64,000 nt of DNA from a virus. The stretch is taken from positions 1 through 64,000 of IMG/VR virus record IMGVR_UViG_3300020444_000002. The stretch is one strand, 5' to 3'. A program made the translations under genes and the position numbers. Below are positions 1-5,821 of this stretch, in pieces. Below the pieces are notes generated by a model, which ran no database searches, was not told the DNA's origin, and saw nothing but the letters and a program-made list of their open reading frames with translations. Position 1 is the first letter of the stretch; every line of letters begins with the position of its first letter.

Positions 1-43
1 CTTATGAGACCGCCGAGGCTAAACCAATATCCTCATCTCCCCA
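1..43 (-). tRNA. tRNA-Met(CAU), 5' part only, cut by window edge
   Basis: Read on the minus strand, the segment begins with a GGGGAG acceptor strand, a D arm containing GG, and an anticodon arm with loop CTCATAA, giving anticodon CAU. The 3' half lies beyond the window. The exact first base is uncertain by one or two positions. A CAU tRNA could also be the AUA-reading Ile type. Confidence 0.6.
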
Positions 44-48
44 TCGTT

Positions 49-123
49 TGGTGGTTCTCCGAGGTAACGCTCCCCGCACGTTCGGTATGTAACACCGACA
101 TTCTACTTCTGAATTAGAGAACC
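49..123 (-). tRNA. tRNA-Val(UAC) with atypical D and T loops
   Basis: The minus strand folds into a full cloverleaf: acceptor GGTTCTC/GAGAACC, anticodon stem TCGGT/ACCGA with loop GTTACAT (anticodon UAC), T stem CGGGG/CCTCG and an encoded ACCA end. The T loop is AGCGTTA instead of TTCRANN. The D loop AGAAGTA lacks the GG pair. Both halves of the usual elbow contact are therefore missing together. Its first bases overlap the stop codon of the neighbouring endonuclease gene. Confidence 0.8.
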
Positions 124-617
124 ATATATCTTATTATACCCTCTTTTTTGTTTTCATACCAGCCCAAACGATAGTTACAAGCCCTACACAATAATCCTCT
201 GAACTTTAGCGTTTTATGACAATGGTCTACTGTCAATTTGTCTGGTATTCCTCCTGAACCTTTACTGCTTGAATTTTCTGGTTGCAAGCATATTTCACAA
301 ACGAGTTGTTTCTTGCGGTATTCTTCAAGTTCTCGATATGTGATGTCCAACGTGTCGCCATTTATCTTGACGAAACGATTTAATTTGTTCTCGCGGTTCT
401 TCATAGCTCCTAAAAGACCGACTTCTCTCAAAGAGAGGTTGTTGCTTGGTCTACCTGCCATAGTAGAGCTGACTTTTTTGTTTATTTCTGCACGTTTTGA
501 CTTTGTTGCAAAGCCTCTTGCACATTTAGAAGAACAGAAACGTCCTGAACCGTATTTAGTTGTTAATTTGCATAGGCAGTTTTCACAATTTTTATTTGAA
601 CTTTGGTTTTTATTCAT
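114..617 (-). CDS. endonuclease VII-like HNH nuclease, free-standing homing endonuclease candidate
   Basis: This 167-residue protein has two cysteine pairs near its N terminus (CENC, then CSSKC). Its C-terminal domain has the endonuclease VII signature VDHCHKT...RGLLCRACN, which holds the metal- and zinc-binding residues. That family cuts branched or target DNA, and short free-standing copies in phages usually act as homing endonucleases. The gene sits inside the tRNA array, between tRNA-Val and tRNA-Ile(UAU), and its stop overlaps tRNA-Val. An upstream in-frame start exists, but a -10 box (624-629) lies exactly six bases before this ATG, so a leaderless mRNA is inferred. Substrate unknown. 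Confidence 0.75.
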   Translation of the reverse strand: MNKNQSSNKNCENCLCKLTTKYGSGRFCSSKCARGFATKSKRAEINKKVSSTMAGRPSNNLSLREVGLLGAMKNRENKLNRFVKINGDTLDITYRELEEYRKKQLVCEICLQPENSSSKGSGGIPDKLTVDHCHKTLKFRGLLCRACNYRLGWYENKKEGIIRYMVL

Positions 618-623
618 ATTTTT

Positions 624-629
624 ATTATA
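624..629 (-). promoter_or_regulatory. -10 box for leaderless endonuclease mRNA
   Basis: TATAAT within AAGGTATAAT ends seven bases before the A of the ATG at 617, so transcription should begin at the start codon. No good -35 box is visible. Confidence 0.5.
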
Positions 630-645
630 CCTTAGTTCATTTTTA

Positions 646-720
646 TGGTGGGCGTACAAGGAATTGAACCTTGATTCGTAGCATATAAGACTACTGTCCT
701 AGCCATTGGACGATACGCCT
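646..720 (-). tRNA. tRNA-Ile(UAU)
   Basis: The cloverleaf has D stem GTCC/GGAC, anticodon stem GTAGT/GCTAC with loop CTTATAT (anticodon UAU, A37 next to it), T stem CAAGG/CCTTG and encoded ACCA. The acceptor AGGCGTA/TACGCCC has a mismatched first pair, A1 with C72. A UAU anticodon reads AUA directly. Most bacteria use a lysidine-modified CAU tRNA for this codon instead. Confidence 0.8.
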
Positions 721-726
721 ATATTT

Positions 727-801
727 TGGTGCGTCCGTAGGGATTCGAACCCTAACCATAGGCTTAGAACACCTTTATGCTATCCATTACACTACTGACG
801 C
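727..801 (-). tRNA. tRNA-Arg(UCU)
   Basis: Acceptor GCGTCAG pairs with CGGACGC with one mismatch. The anticodon loop GTTCTAA gives UCU, which reads AGA. The T stem is TAGGG/CCCTA with loop TTCGAAT, and ACCA is encoded. The anticodon stem has one A-A mismatch at its base. Confidence 0.8.
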
Positions 802-806
802 AAATG

Positions 807-884
807 TGGTGCGTCGCCGAGGACTCGAACCCCGCCTTGATGGTTGGAAGCCACCCGTGCTCAATCCATTAACACTAGCAACGC
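807..884 (-). tRNA. tRNA-Gly(UCC)
   Basis: Acceptor GCGTTGC/GCGACGC, anticodon stem GGTGG/CCATC with loop CTTCCAA (UCC), T stem CGGGG/CCTCG with loop TTCGAGT, and encoded ACCA. Confidence 0.85.
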
Positions 885-901
885 ATATTGAATTTTTAAT
901 G

Positions 902-978
902 TGGAGCCGAGTATCAGATTTGAACTGATGACTTCCTCTTTACAAGAGAGGCGCTCTAGCCAACTGAGCTAACTCGGC
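902..978 (-). tRNA. tRNA-Thr(UGU)
   Basis: Acceptor GCCGAGT/ACTCGGC, anticodon stem CCTCT/AGAGG with loop CTTGTAA (UGU), T stem ATCAG/CTGAT with loop TTCAAAT, and encoded TCCA. Confidence 0.9.
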
Positions 979-981
979 ACT

Positions 982-1057
982 TGGTTGGGAAGGAAGGACT
1001 CAAACCTTCGGCCTGCCGAGTATCAGTCGGCTGCTCTATCTACTGAGCTACTTCCCA
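982..1057 (-). tRNA. tRNA-Ile(GAU)
   Basis: Acceptor TGGGAAG/CTTCCCA, anticodon stem GCCGA/TCGGC with loop CTGATAC (GAU), T stem GAAGG/CCTTC, and encoded ACCA. With the UAU tRNA, this phage supplies readers for all three isoleucine codons. Confidence 0.88.
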
Positions 1058-1071
1058 TTACTTGTTAAATT

Positions 1072-1147
1072 TGGAGGGGCGAGTGGGGATCGAACCCACG
1101 ACTATCGGGTTAAAAGCCCGCTTCTCTACCAACTGAGTTACCGCCCC
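1072..1147 (-). tRNA. tRNA-Lys(UUU)
   Basis: Acceptor GGGGCGG/TCGCCCC, anticodon stem GCGGG/CCCGA with loop CTTTTAA (UUU), T stem GTGGG/CCCAC with loop TTCGATC, and encoded TCCA. Lys-UUU tRNA is a common target of host anticodon nucleases, which fits the repair genes at the other end of the window. Confidence 0.9.
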
Positions 1148-1152
1148 TTATT

Positions 1153-1175
1153 AAAAAAGGGAGTACTTCACTCCC
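1153..1175 (-). terminator. intrinsic terminator before the tRNA array
   Basis: On the minus strand, GGGAGT-gaagt-ACTCCC is followed by six T residues. It lies downstream of the 28-residue leaderless gene and upstream of tRNA-Lys, so it should end the small transcript. Confidence 0.75.
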
Positions 1176-1207
1176 CATCACTTCATACTTATGTAAAAAT
1201 GATAGGG

Positions 1208-1294
1208 CTACAGTTTGGCTTTGCCTCCGATGACCATAGCAATACCAGCCACTGTTGTGGTGCGCTTTCGTGTGGTTATTGCTGTCTTAGTCAT
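1208..1294 (-). CDS. 28-residue basic/hydrophobic peptide, leaderless
   Basis: The peptide starts MTKTAITTRKRTTT and continues with a short hydrophobic stretch (AGIAMVIGG), ending in KAKL. It has its own promoter (1301-1329) with the -10 box six bases before the ATG, and its own terminator at 1153-1175, so the unit looks like a dedicated small-protein gene. No known family is recognised. It could insert in or bind the membrane. A regulatory RNA with a chance frame is the alternative. Confidence 0.5.
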   Translation of the reverse strand: MTKTAITTRKRTTTVAGIAMVIGGKAKL

Positions 1295-1300
1295 AAACTC

Positions 1301-1329
1301 ATTATACACCATCACGAAAAATAACACAA
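1301..1329 (-). promoter_or_regulatory. early-type promoter, TTGTGT-17-TATAAT
   Basis: TTGTGT (1324-1329), a 17-base spacer and TATAAT (1301-1306) precede the leaderless 28-residue gene. An inverted repeat GCCCTTT/AAAGGGC lies just upstream and could be an operator. Confidence 0.7.
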
Positions 1330-1398
1330 GCCCTTTCGTGAAAAAGGGCAATATAATTTTATTTACAGGGGTGAAGCTAACTTTTTTCTAAAAAACGC

Positions 1399-1427
1399 TT
1401 GTGTTTTTATTCACAAAGGAGCATAAT
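1399..1427 (+). promoter_or_regulatory. early-type promoter, TTGTGT-17-CATAAT
   Basis: The TTGTGT and CATAAT boxes are 17 bases apart in the conserved context AACGCTTGTG...GGAGCATAATT. It drives the plus-strand genes from 1456. Confidence 0.75.
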
Positions 1428-1455
1428 TGTTTTTTAGAAGGGTAAAAAATAAAAA

Positions 1456-1683
1456 ATGGCAAAAAACAATAAGCAAGAACCAGAAAACCGCAAAAGTAAG
1501 AGCGCTTTATCTAGGTTTAGAGTTTATTACGAAGCAGATAGAAAAGAGCTTCGACCATCATCATCCTTCGGCAAAAGAGAATTGCTGATAGTATACCTCA
1601 CAAAAACAGTCCACCGCACGGTTGTGGGCTTTTTTGTTGATATATACTTAGCACTAAAAGAAATAATAAGGAGAGTAATGTAA
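1456..1683 (+). CDS. hypothetical protein, 75 residues
   Basis: The N-terminal third is charged (MAKNNKQEPENRKSK). The C-terminal part is hydrophobic to amphipathic (VVGFFVDIYLALKEIIRRVM). The stop overlaps the next start (TAATG), suggesting coupling. A terminator-like hairpin with six T residues lies within its second half at 1609-1636, which is odd for an expressed gene; the promoter may partly serve a short RNA. No family recognised. Confidence 0.45.
   Translation: MAKNNKQEPENRKSKSALSRFRVYYEADRKELRPSSSFGKRELLIVYLTKTVHRTVVGFFVDIYLALKEIIRRVM
1609..1636 (+). terminator. terminator-like hairpin inside a coding frame
   Basis: GTCCAC and GTGGGC form a six-pair stem around a nine-base loop, followed by TTTTTT. 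It could attenuate transcription into 1683-2389. Confidence 0.5.
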
Positions 1684-2072
1684 TGTTCGAAGCACACATA
1701 CAATATTACGCCTACAACAATATAGATGATGATGACTTTGGCGTAGGTTATCTAGGTAACAAACAAGACTGGGTAGAAAGAATTAATCGTTGGAATTGGA
1801 ACGACGGGTTCGATGAACGATTCACCGTAGAGGACTGGGATGATTTAGATTGTCAGCACGATTTTCGCGGTTGCGAATTGGCAGAAATTGAGCCAGATTC
1901 TGACGCTATGCTTGTCACATGGCAAAAGAGCAATCACTCATTTGTTATAAAAATTGAGAAAAACGGTGATATGAAATGGCTAGAAAACCCAAGAAGTTTA
2001 ACAACATTTCCACGATGGATTAACCGAATGAAAACCATGCTTCGAGAGGCTGAAAAAGCACAAAATTCATAA
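1683..2072 (+). CDS. acidic hypothetical protein, 129 residues
   Basis: The protein is strongly acidic and rich in Trp (about seven) and Asp, with a DDDDF run near residue 16. It has no membrane segment. The start overlaps the preceding stop. Acidic, Trp-rich small phage proteins often bind host proteins or mimic DNA, but no function can be assigned here. Confidence 0.6.
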   Translation: MFEAHIQYYAYNNIDDDDFGVGYLGNKQDWVERINRWNWNDGFDERFTVEDWDDLDCQHDFRGCELAEIEPDSDAMLVTWQKSNHSFVIKIEKNGDMKWLENPRSLTTFPRWINRMKTMLREAEKAQNS

Positions 2073-2078
2073 AAACGC

Positions 2079-2107
2079 TTGCGTTTTTTGAAAAAATGAG
2101 CTATAAT
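2079..2107 (+). promoter_or_regulatory. early-type promoter, TTGCGT-17-TATAAT
   Basis: A consensus member of the family: TTGCGT, T6 and A6 tracts, GAGC, then TATAAT. An in-frame ATG at 2096 lies inside it, so translation must start downstream at 2159. Confidence 0.85.
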
Positions 2108-2158
2108 TACGTTTCAGTGAATGACAAAAGGGCATCACAAAAAAAGAAAGGTAAAAAA

Positions 2159-2389
2159 ATGAGTAGCGAAGAAAAAAAGAAAAAAACGACTAACGAGCAA
2201 AAAGCTAAGAGTGGTTTTGTTAATGCTATAATTGGCTTGGCGTTATTGTTGGTTTTTGGAAGCGTTGCCTTCATGACGGTAGTCATTTGGACTGGTACAG
2301 ACAATGTACTCTACAAATGGTTGACCGCGCCTGCTGCAATCTTTGACCTCATCATAGCATTTGTAGCATTTTCTAAAATAGCAAAATAA
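2159..2389 (+). CDS. two-segment membrane protein, holin-like
   Basis: The 76-residue protein has a Lys/Glu-rich N terminus, a first membrane segment at about residues 20-46 and a second at about 52-74. The start is set by AAAGG just upstream and by the promoter overlapping the earlier ATG. The next gene encodes a membrane-anchored lysozyme-like protein, so a holin or spanin-like role is possible. This is inference from topology and neighbour only. Confidence 0.55.
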   Translation: MSSEEKKKKTTNEQKAKSGFVNAIIGLALLLVFGSVAFMTVVIWTGTDNVLYKWLTAPAAIFDLIIAFVAFSKIAK

Positions 2390-2447
2390 ACAAGGAAACA
2401 ATTGTTGGTGAAGCTCCCCAGAGTAATGTCTGATTAGCCAACGGATT

Positions 2448-3110
2448 ATGCTTAAAGCAAAAATATTAGGAACTGCTGTAGCTATAACAATCCTAGCAGG
2501 GTTTAGTTATCTGGCAATCAGTAGTGGGATTACAGCCGAAAAGCTTCAAGTGAAGACAATTAAGCTGGAATCGACAGAGGAGAAGCTAAAAGATGTTAAC
2601 CAGGAAGTTAAAAAGCTCAAGACCCAATCCTCTCAAGACAAAGAGAAAAGAAAAAAGTTAGAGAAAGAGAAGGCCGAACTAGAGAGGCAGCTGCAAGCTA
2701 AAGCTGAGGCTAAAGCTAAACTAGCCAGAGCAGCAGAAGCGGCAGCTAGCGCAGTTACATCTAACAAGGCAAGTGCAGCTCCGATACCAACCATACAAAT
2801 AACGGGCAATAAACAAAGCTGGCTCGTTGCCAGCGGCATCCCAGAACACGAATGGGGGTATGTAGATGCAATAGTGTCACGCGAGTCTGGGTGGGACCCC
2901 TGTGCATACAATCCGGGACAAAGCGACTGTAATGCTAGCCCAACGAGCGCCTGCGGGCTTGCTCAATCGCTCCCATGCGGGAAGCAGAGCGTGTACGGCC
3001 ATTGGACCAACCCAGTAGCTAACCTTAAATGGATGAATGATTACGTCAATGGGAGATACGGTGGTTGGGCGCAGGCCGTAGCCTTCTGGAGCGCTAACAG
3101 ATGGTATTGA
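2448..3110 (+). CDS. membrane-anchored lysozyme/transglycosylase-like protein
   Basis: The 220-residue protein has an N-terminal membrane segment (about residues 5-24), a Lys/Glu/Ala-rich coiled coil (30-95), an Ala-rich linker, and a C-terminal lysozyme-like domain from about residue 120. The domain has the SRESGWDP motif with the presumed catalytic Glu, then ACGLAQSLPCG and a terminal WSANRWY. That family cuts peptidoglycan glycan strands. The anchor and stalk suggest it acts at the envelope and is not a free endolysin. The leader contains a GTTGG/CCAAC inverted repeat that may fold over the start. It is separate from the late endolysin at 5822. Confidence 0.7.
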   Translation: MLKAKILGTAVAITILAGFSYLAISSGITAEKLQVKTIKLESTEEKLKDVNQEVKKLKTQSSQDKEKRKKLEKEKAELERQLQAKAEAKAKLARAAEAAASAVTSNKASAAPIPTIQITGNKQSWLVASGIPEHEWGYVDAIVSRESGWDPCAYNPGQSDCNASPTSACGLAQSLPCGKQSVYGHWTNPVANLKWMNDYVNGRYGGWAQAVAFWSANRWY

Positions 3111-3138
3111 CAAACCGTTAAAACGATTACGCTATAAT
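3107..3138 (+). promoter_or_regulatory. promoter for a leaderless endonuclease mRNA
   Basis: TATAAT (3133-3138) ends six bases before the ATG at 3145. TTGACA at 3107 is 20 bases upstream, a long spacer, and overlaps the stop of the lysozyme-like gene. Confidence 0.5.
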
Positions 3139-3144
3139 TAAGTT

Positions 3145-3567
3145 ATGGCGTATAAAAATCAAAAATATTGCAAAAAATGTGAAACTGACAAGCCTGTAGC
3201 TGCATACTGGAAGAATAAAACTACTAGTGACGGTCTACAGGCTTGGTGCAAACCTTGTTGGCAGGCACTAGTAGATTCAAAATTAACAGGCGACTCAAGA
3301 GAAAAATATCTTCGTATGAGACGCAATGGCAATCTACTCCGCGCTTACGGTATAACAGCAGACGAGTACGATGTGTTACTTGAAACCCAAGGTAATGTGT
3401 GTGCTATCTGCCGTGAATATCCGTATCAACACAAAAAGCTAGCAGTTGACCATGACCACGCAACAGGTAGGGTTCGTGGGATACTATGCGAGAATTGTAA
3501 CAGAGGAATAGGAATGTTCAAAGACAGACCTGAACTTTTACAATCGGCAATAGAATATTTATCCTAA
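3145..3567 (+). CDS. endonuclease VII-like HNH nuclease
   Basis: The 140-residue protein has an N-terminal cysteine ribbon (CKKC...CKPC). Its C-terminal endonuclease VII domain reads CAIC...VDHDHATGRVRGILCENCN, with both His/Asp catalytic and Cys zinc positions intact. The -10 box is six bases before the ATG, so the mRNA is probably leaderless. A strong terminator follows (3588). The self-contained promoter-gene-terminator unit fits a mobile homing endonuclease. Confidence 0.8.
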   Translation: MAYKNQKYCKKCETDKPVAAYWKNKTTSDGLQAWCKPCWQALVDSKLTGDSREKYLRMRRNGNLLRAYGITADEYDVLLETQGNVCAICREYPYQHKKLAVDHDHATGRVRGILCENCNRGIGMFKDRPELLQSAIEYLS

Positions 3568-3587
3568 TCATTGGTATTAAGAAAGGG

Positions 3588-3606
3588 GCGCTTCGGCGCT
3601 TTTTTC
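3588..3606 (+). terminator. intrinsic terminator (UUCG hairpin)
   Basis: GCGC-TTCG-GCGC followed by six T residues, directly after the endonuclease gene. Confidence 0.85.
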
Positions 3607-3612
3607 TTACGC

Positions 3613-3641
3613 TTGCTTTTTTTGCCTTTTAGGAGCATAAT
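3613..3641 (+). promoter_or_regulatory. early-type promoter, TTGCTT-17-CATAAT
   Basis: The boxes sit in the conserved context GCTTGCTTTTTT...AGGAGCATAATT and drive the gene at 3673. Confidence 0.8.
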
Positions 3642-3672
3642 TGCCTCCATAAGTTAAAAGAAAGGCTTAAAG

Positions 3673-4164
3673 ATGAACGCAAGGTTAGTAATAACACCGG
3701 AGACAAGAGCAAAATTAAATAATCCGGTCTTGTCTCCAACAAAAAAACGAGAACTAAGAGAACAACTCATAAAAGACCGTATCCGGAAAGCAGCGGGTTC
3801 AGGCGTTACAAAGCAAGAACTGATAGCTACGGCCGGATATTCTCCAAAAACAACAAGCAATGAGTATGCGAACGGCCTTGGTCTTATAGCTAGTATGATA
3901 CAGCGCGGCGTTATATCACACCTACCAACTAAAGGCTTTAAAAAAGTTTGGTCTGTGGCGGAAGATGTCAAGTCAAAGAGAGAGAAACCAAAGGACATTG
4001 ACATGCCATTACCAATTATTAGCAAAGAAGCAACAGTGTCACGCCAAGAGCCAACAGAAATAAATCGCGTAAAGCTTGTCGATATGGCGAAGGAGTTTGC
4101 TTGGCGCAAAAATTCCGACAGCCTTCGAGAGTTCATTTCCTACATTGAAGATACCGTAAAATAG
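3673..4164 (+). CDS. possible winged-helix DNA-binding regulator
   Basis: The 163-residue protein is basic. Residues about 35-95 (KAAGSGVTKQELIATAGYSP then a helix and GVISHLPTKGFKKVW) resemble a helix-turn-helix with a wing. The C terminus is a charged helix. The ribosome site is AGAAAGGCTT. It has its own early promoter. A role as an early transcription regulator is inferred from the fold-like pattern only. Confidence 0.5.
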   Translation: MNARLVITPETRAKLNNPVLSPTKKRELREQLIKDRIRKAAGSGVTKQELIATAGYSPKTTSNEYANGLGLIASMIQRGVISHLPTKGFKKVWSVAEDVKSKREKPKDIDMPLPIISKEATVSRQEPTEINRVKLVDMAKEFAWRKNSDSLREFISYIEDTVK

Positions 4165-4214
4165 GCTCTGTAACGCGTTTAAATTTTTTAGACGCACCAA
4201 TACCCATTTTTAAC

Positions 4215-4254
4215 GCAAAAAGCCCTCAGAACGGCTCTCAACGCGTCTGAGGGC
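4215..4254 (-). terminator. intrinsic terminator; also one copy of a dispersed repeat
   Basis: GCCCTCAGA pairs with TCTGAGGGC across a 15-base loop. On the minus strand TTTTTGCG follows, so it ends the glutaredoxin transcript. The 5' arm and loop match a dispersed repeat found elsewhere in the window. Confidence 0.75.
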
Positions 4255-4342
4255 ATGTTTATGTTACCTTGTCTTAATCCTCTGCTAATCGGCGGTTTTT
4301 GTTTGTACTAGTCCTATATCTCAGTATAACAAAGGAGCTGCA

Positions 4343-4486
4343 CTACTGGCAACCTTCGCACTGGTTTTCATCCTGTGGGTCTACAAGTGCATCGAGATAG
4401 GTGCGTTCTCGGTTCGGGTCTTCTTTAGCTTTTTGCATAGCTTCCTCGATTAAGCGTAGTTTTTCTTTTAATTCTGAATCTGACAT
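4343..4486 (-). CDS. small acidic protein, 47 residues
   Basis: MSDSELKEKLRLIEEAMQKA begins an amphipathic helix; the C terminus is QCEGCQ with two cysteines. The start overlaps the glutaredoxin stop (TAATG), so the two are translationally coupled. The CxxC-like end may be a redox partner or metal site, but this is inference. Confidence 0.6.
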   Translation of the reverse strand: MSDSELKEKLRLIEEAMQKAKEDPNRERTYLDALVDPQDENQCEGCQ

Positions 4487-4710
4487 TATAGTAACCCCAT
4501 TATTTTAGATGGGTTCCAGCCGACGACAACTGTTTCCCCGTTTGTTGTTATTGGTACAGCCGTAAAGCCTCCTGAAACTTTAATTGCTTCCTCTTCTTTT
4601 TCTGGCTGTTCGTCTAGGTTTATAACCTCGTATTGCGCACCTTTCATGTCGAGTACTTTTTTGACCATTTGGCAGTATGCACATGTCGTTCTAGTGTAGA
4701 TTTTTAACAA
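4486..4710 (-). CDS. glutaredoxin (NrdH-like)
   Basis: The 74-residue protein has the glutaredoxin fold pattern: LKIYTRTTCAYCQMVKK with active site CAYC near residues 10-13, a cis-proline loop (AVPITT) and a C-terminal GWNPSKI helix. NrdH-type glutaredoxins reduce ribonucleotide reductase. No reductase gene is in the window, so it may serve the host or an off-window enzyme. Confidence 0.85.
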   Translation of the reverse strand: MLKIYTRTTCAYCQMVKKVLDMKGAQYEVINLDEQPEKEEEAIKVSGGFTAVPITTNGETVVVGWNPSKIMGLL

Positions 4711-4841
4711 TTTTATCCCCCTTTTTAAGCGGAAAAAAATACACCCCGCTGCATGGGTATATCATTTTCCTGTTTTTAGTCCTTATTTAATTATAAACCA
4801 TTTATAGCAGGTAACATAGTTAGAAATATTCAAGAATGGGC

Positions 4842-4870
4842 TTGCTTTTTTGAGAAAATAGGAGCATAAT
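4842..4870 (+). promoter_or_regulatory. early-type promoter, TTGCTT-17-CATAAT
   Basis: TTGCTT and CATAAT are 17 bases apart. The mRNA leader then has the shared CTAAGAAAGGCT ribosome-site motif before the gene at 4903. Confidence 0.85.
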
Positions 4871-4902
4871 TAATTTCAGTAAGCAACTAAGAAAGGCTAC
4901 AA

Positions 4903-5127
4903 ATGAGAAAAATAAATTTAACAAACGATGAGCAGAAACTCTTGAAGAGTGTTATACCAAAGCGTATAAAAATGCTTGAAAGTTGGAGTACACCAGAACA
5001 ATATCGCAGGGCTATGTGGCCCGTCCAAGTGACAACAGAAGAAATGCATAAATATAATGAACGATACGCTATGCGGATAAAAAATATAGAACTCTATAAG
5101 AAAATCCTGGCTAAGTTAGAGAAATAG
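4903..5127 (+). CDS. hypothetical protein, 74 residues
   Basis: A basic, probably all-helical protein (LTNDEQKLLKSVIPKRIKML near the N terminus). It starts 15 bases after the AAGG core of the shared leader motif's upstream edge and is followed, after three bases, by 5131. No family recognised. Confidence 0.6.
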   Translation: MRKINLTNDEQKLLKSVIPKRIKMLESWSTPEQYRRAMWPVQVTTEEMHKYNERYAMRIKNIELYKKILAKLEK

Positions 5128-5130
5128 ACA

Positions 5131-5478
5131 ATGGCAAAATCAACCTGGGACAAAGTAATGGCTATGAAAGAAAACGACACTCGCCACAGAGGAGTTGCTA
5201 ATACACTACGAGATGACGAGATTGACGTCCTACTTGGGTTGGTGGGTTATTTTGGTGGTAGCGTTCGCCAGGCGTCATTTGATTTGAGGTTGGCCCGCTA
5301 CAGGATATTCGACTGGATTGCAATGTGCGTTATGGGGAATCGTGCTGGTAGCCAAGAAGCAACGAAGATTTTAGTATATTCATTCCTCAAAAACAAAGGT
5401 GATATTGATAAATTTATAGAAGATTTACGACACACTGATTACGAAGTTAATCGCAAATGGGAAAAGATTAAATTATAA
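5131..5478 (+). CDS. hypothetical protein, 115 residues
   Basis: The protein is helical, with a hydrophobic centre (VLLGLVGYFGGSVRQASFDL) and ends in charged residues. The pattern RQASFDLRLARYRIFDWI could be a helix-turn-helix (a small switch protein), but this is weak. It is co-transcribed with 4903. Confidence 0.55.
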   Translation: MAKSTWDKVMAMKENDTRHRGVANTLRDDEIDVLLGLVGYFGGSVRQASFDLRLARYRIFDWIAMCVMGNRAGSQEATKILVYSFLKNKGDIDKFIEDLRHTDYEVNRKWEKIKL

Positions 5479-5479
5479 A

Positions 5480-5504
5480 AGTAGCCGACCTTGCGCCGAC
5501 TACT
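5480..5504. terminator. possible convergent terminator
   Basis: AGTAG/CTACT with further imperfect pairing (CG/CG) lies between converging genes. T-rich tract only on the minus side (TTTATAATTT). Confidence 0.35.
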
Positions 5505-5523
5505 TAAAACCTAACAGTTTTGT

Positions 5524-5820
5524 CTATTCTGTCTTGCTAGACACTCGCTGGACACCCTCTGAATTACGAAGTGTCATGTTGTACACAACAGCTGAGAGAA
5601 CACTTAATGTTCCAATATAGGCAAGCCAAGCCCAGACACTTGTTAGCGATAGAGCTGTCTGCCAGGTAACAACTACAGAAGCAACCGCGCTTAACAATAC
5701 GTTAGTCACAAGTGGATATTTATTAGCGAAGTAAAGCGGGATAACATCCAGCTTCAAAATCTGCTGCACAACTACAACTGCTAATGCCGCGAGGGCTGTT
5801 ATTTCTGCAAAAAAGTCCAT
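5524..5820 (-). CDS. holin-like membrane protein
   Basis: The 98-residue protein has hydrophobic segments at about residues 8-24, 40-54 and 58-82 and a polar C terminus (RNSEGVQRVSSKTE). It lies directly downstream of the endolysin, two bases away, the usual place for a phage holin. AAAGGA precedes its ATG. Its membrane lesion would release the endolysin. Confidence 0.65.
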   Translation of the reverse strand: MDFFAEITALAALAVVVVQQILKLDVIPLYFANKYPLVTNVLLSAVASVVVTWQTALSLTSVWAWLAYIGTLSVLSAVVYNMTLRNSEGVQRVSSKTE

Positions 5821-5821
5821 A

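Noticed and set aside
238-681. Long plus-strand frame of 147 codons over the endonuclease gene
   Set aside because: It is antisense to a clear endonuclease VII gene and runs into tRNA-Ile; no ribosome site.
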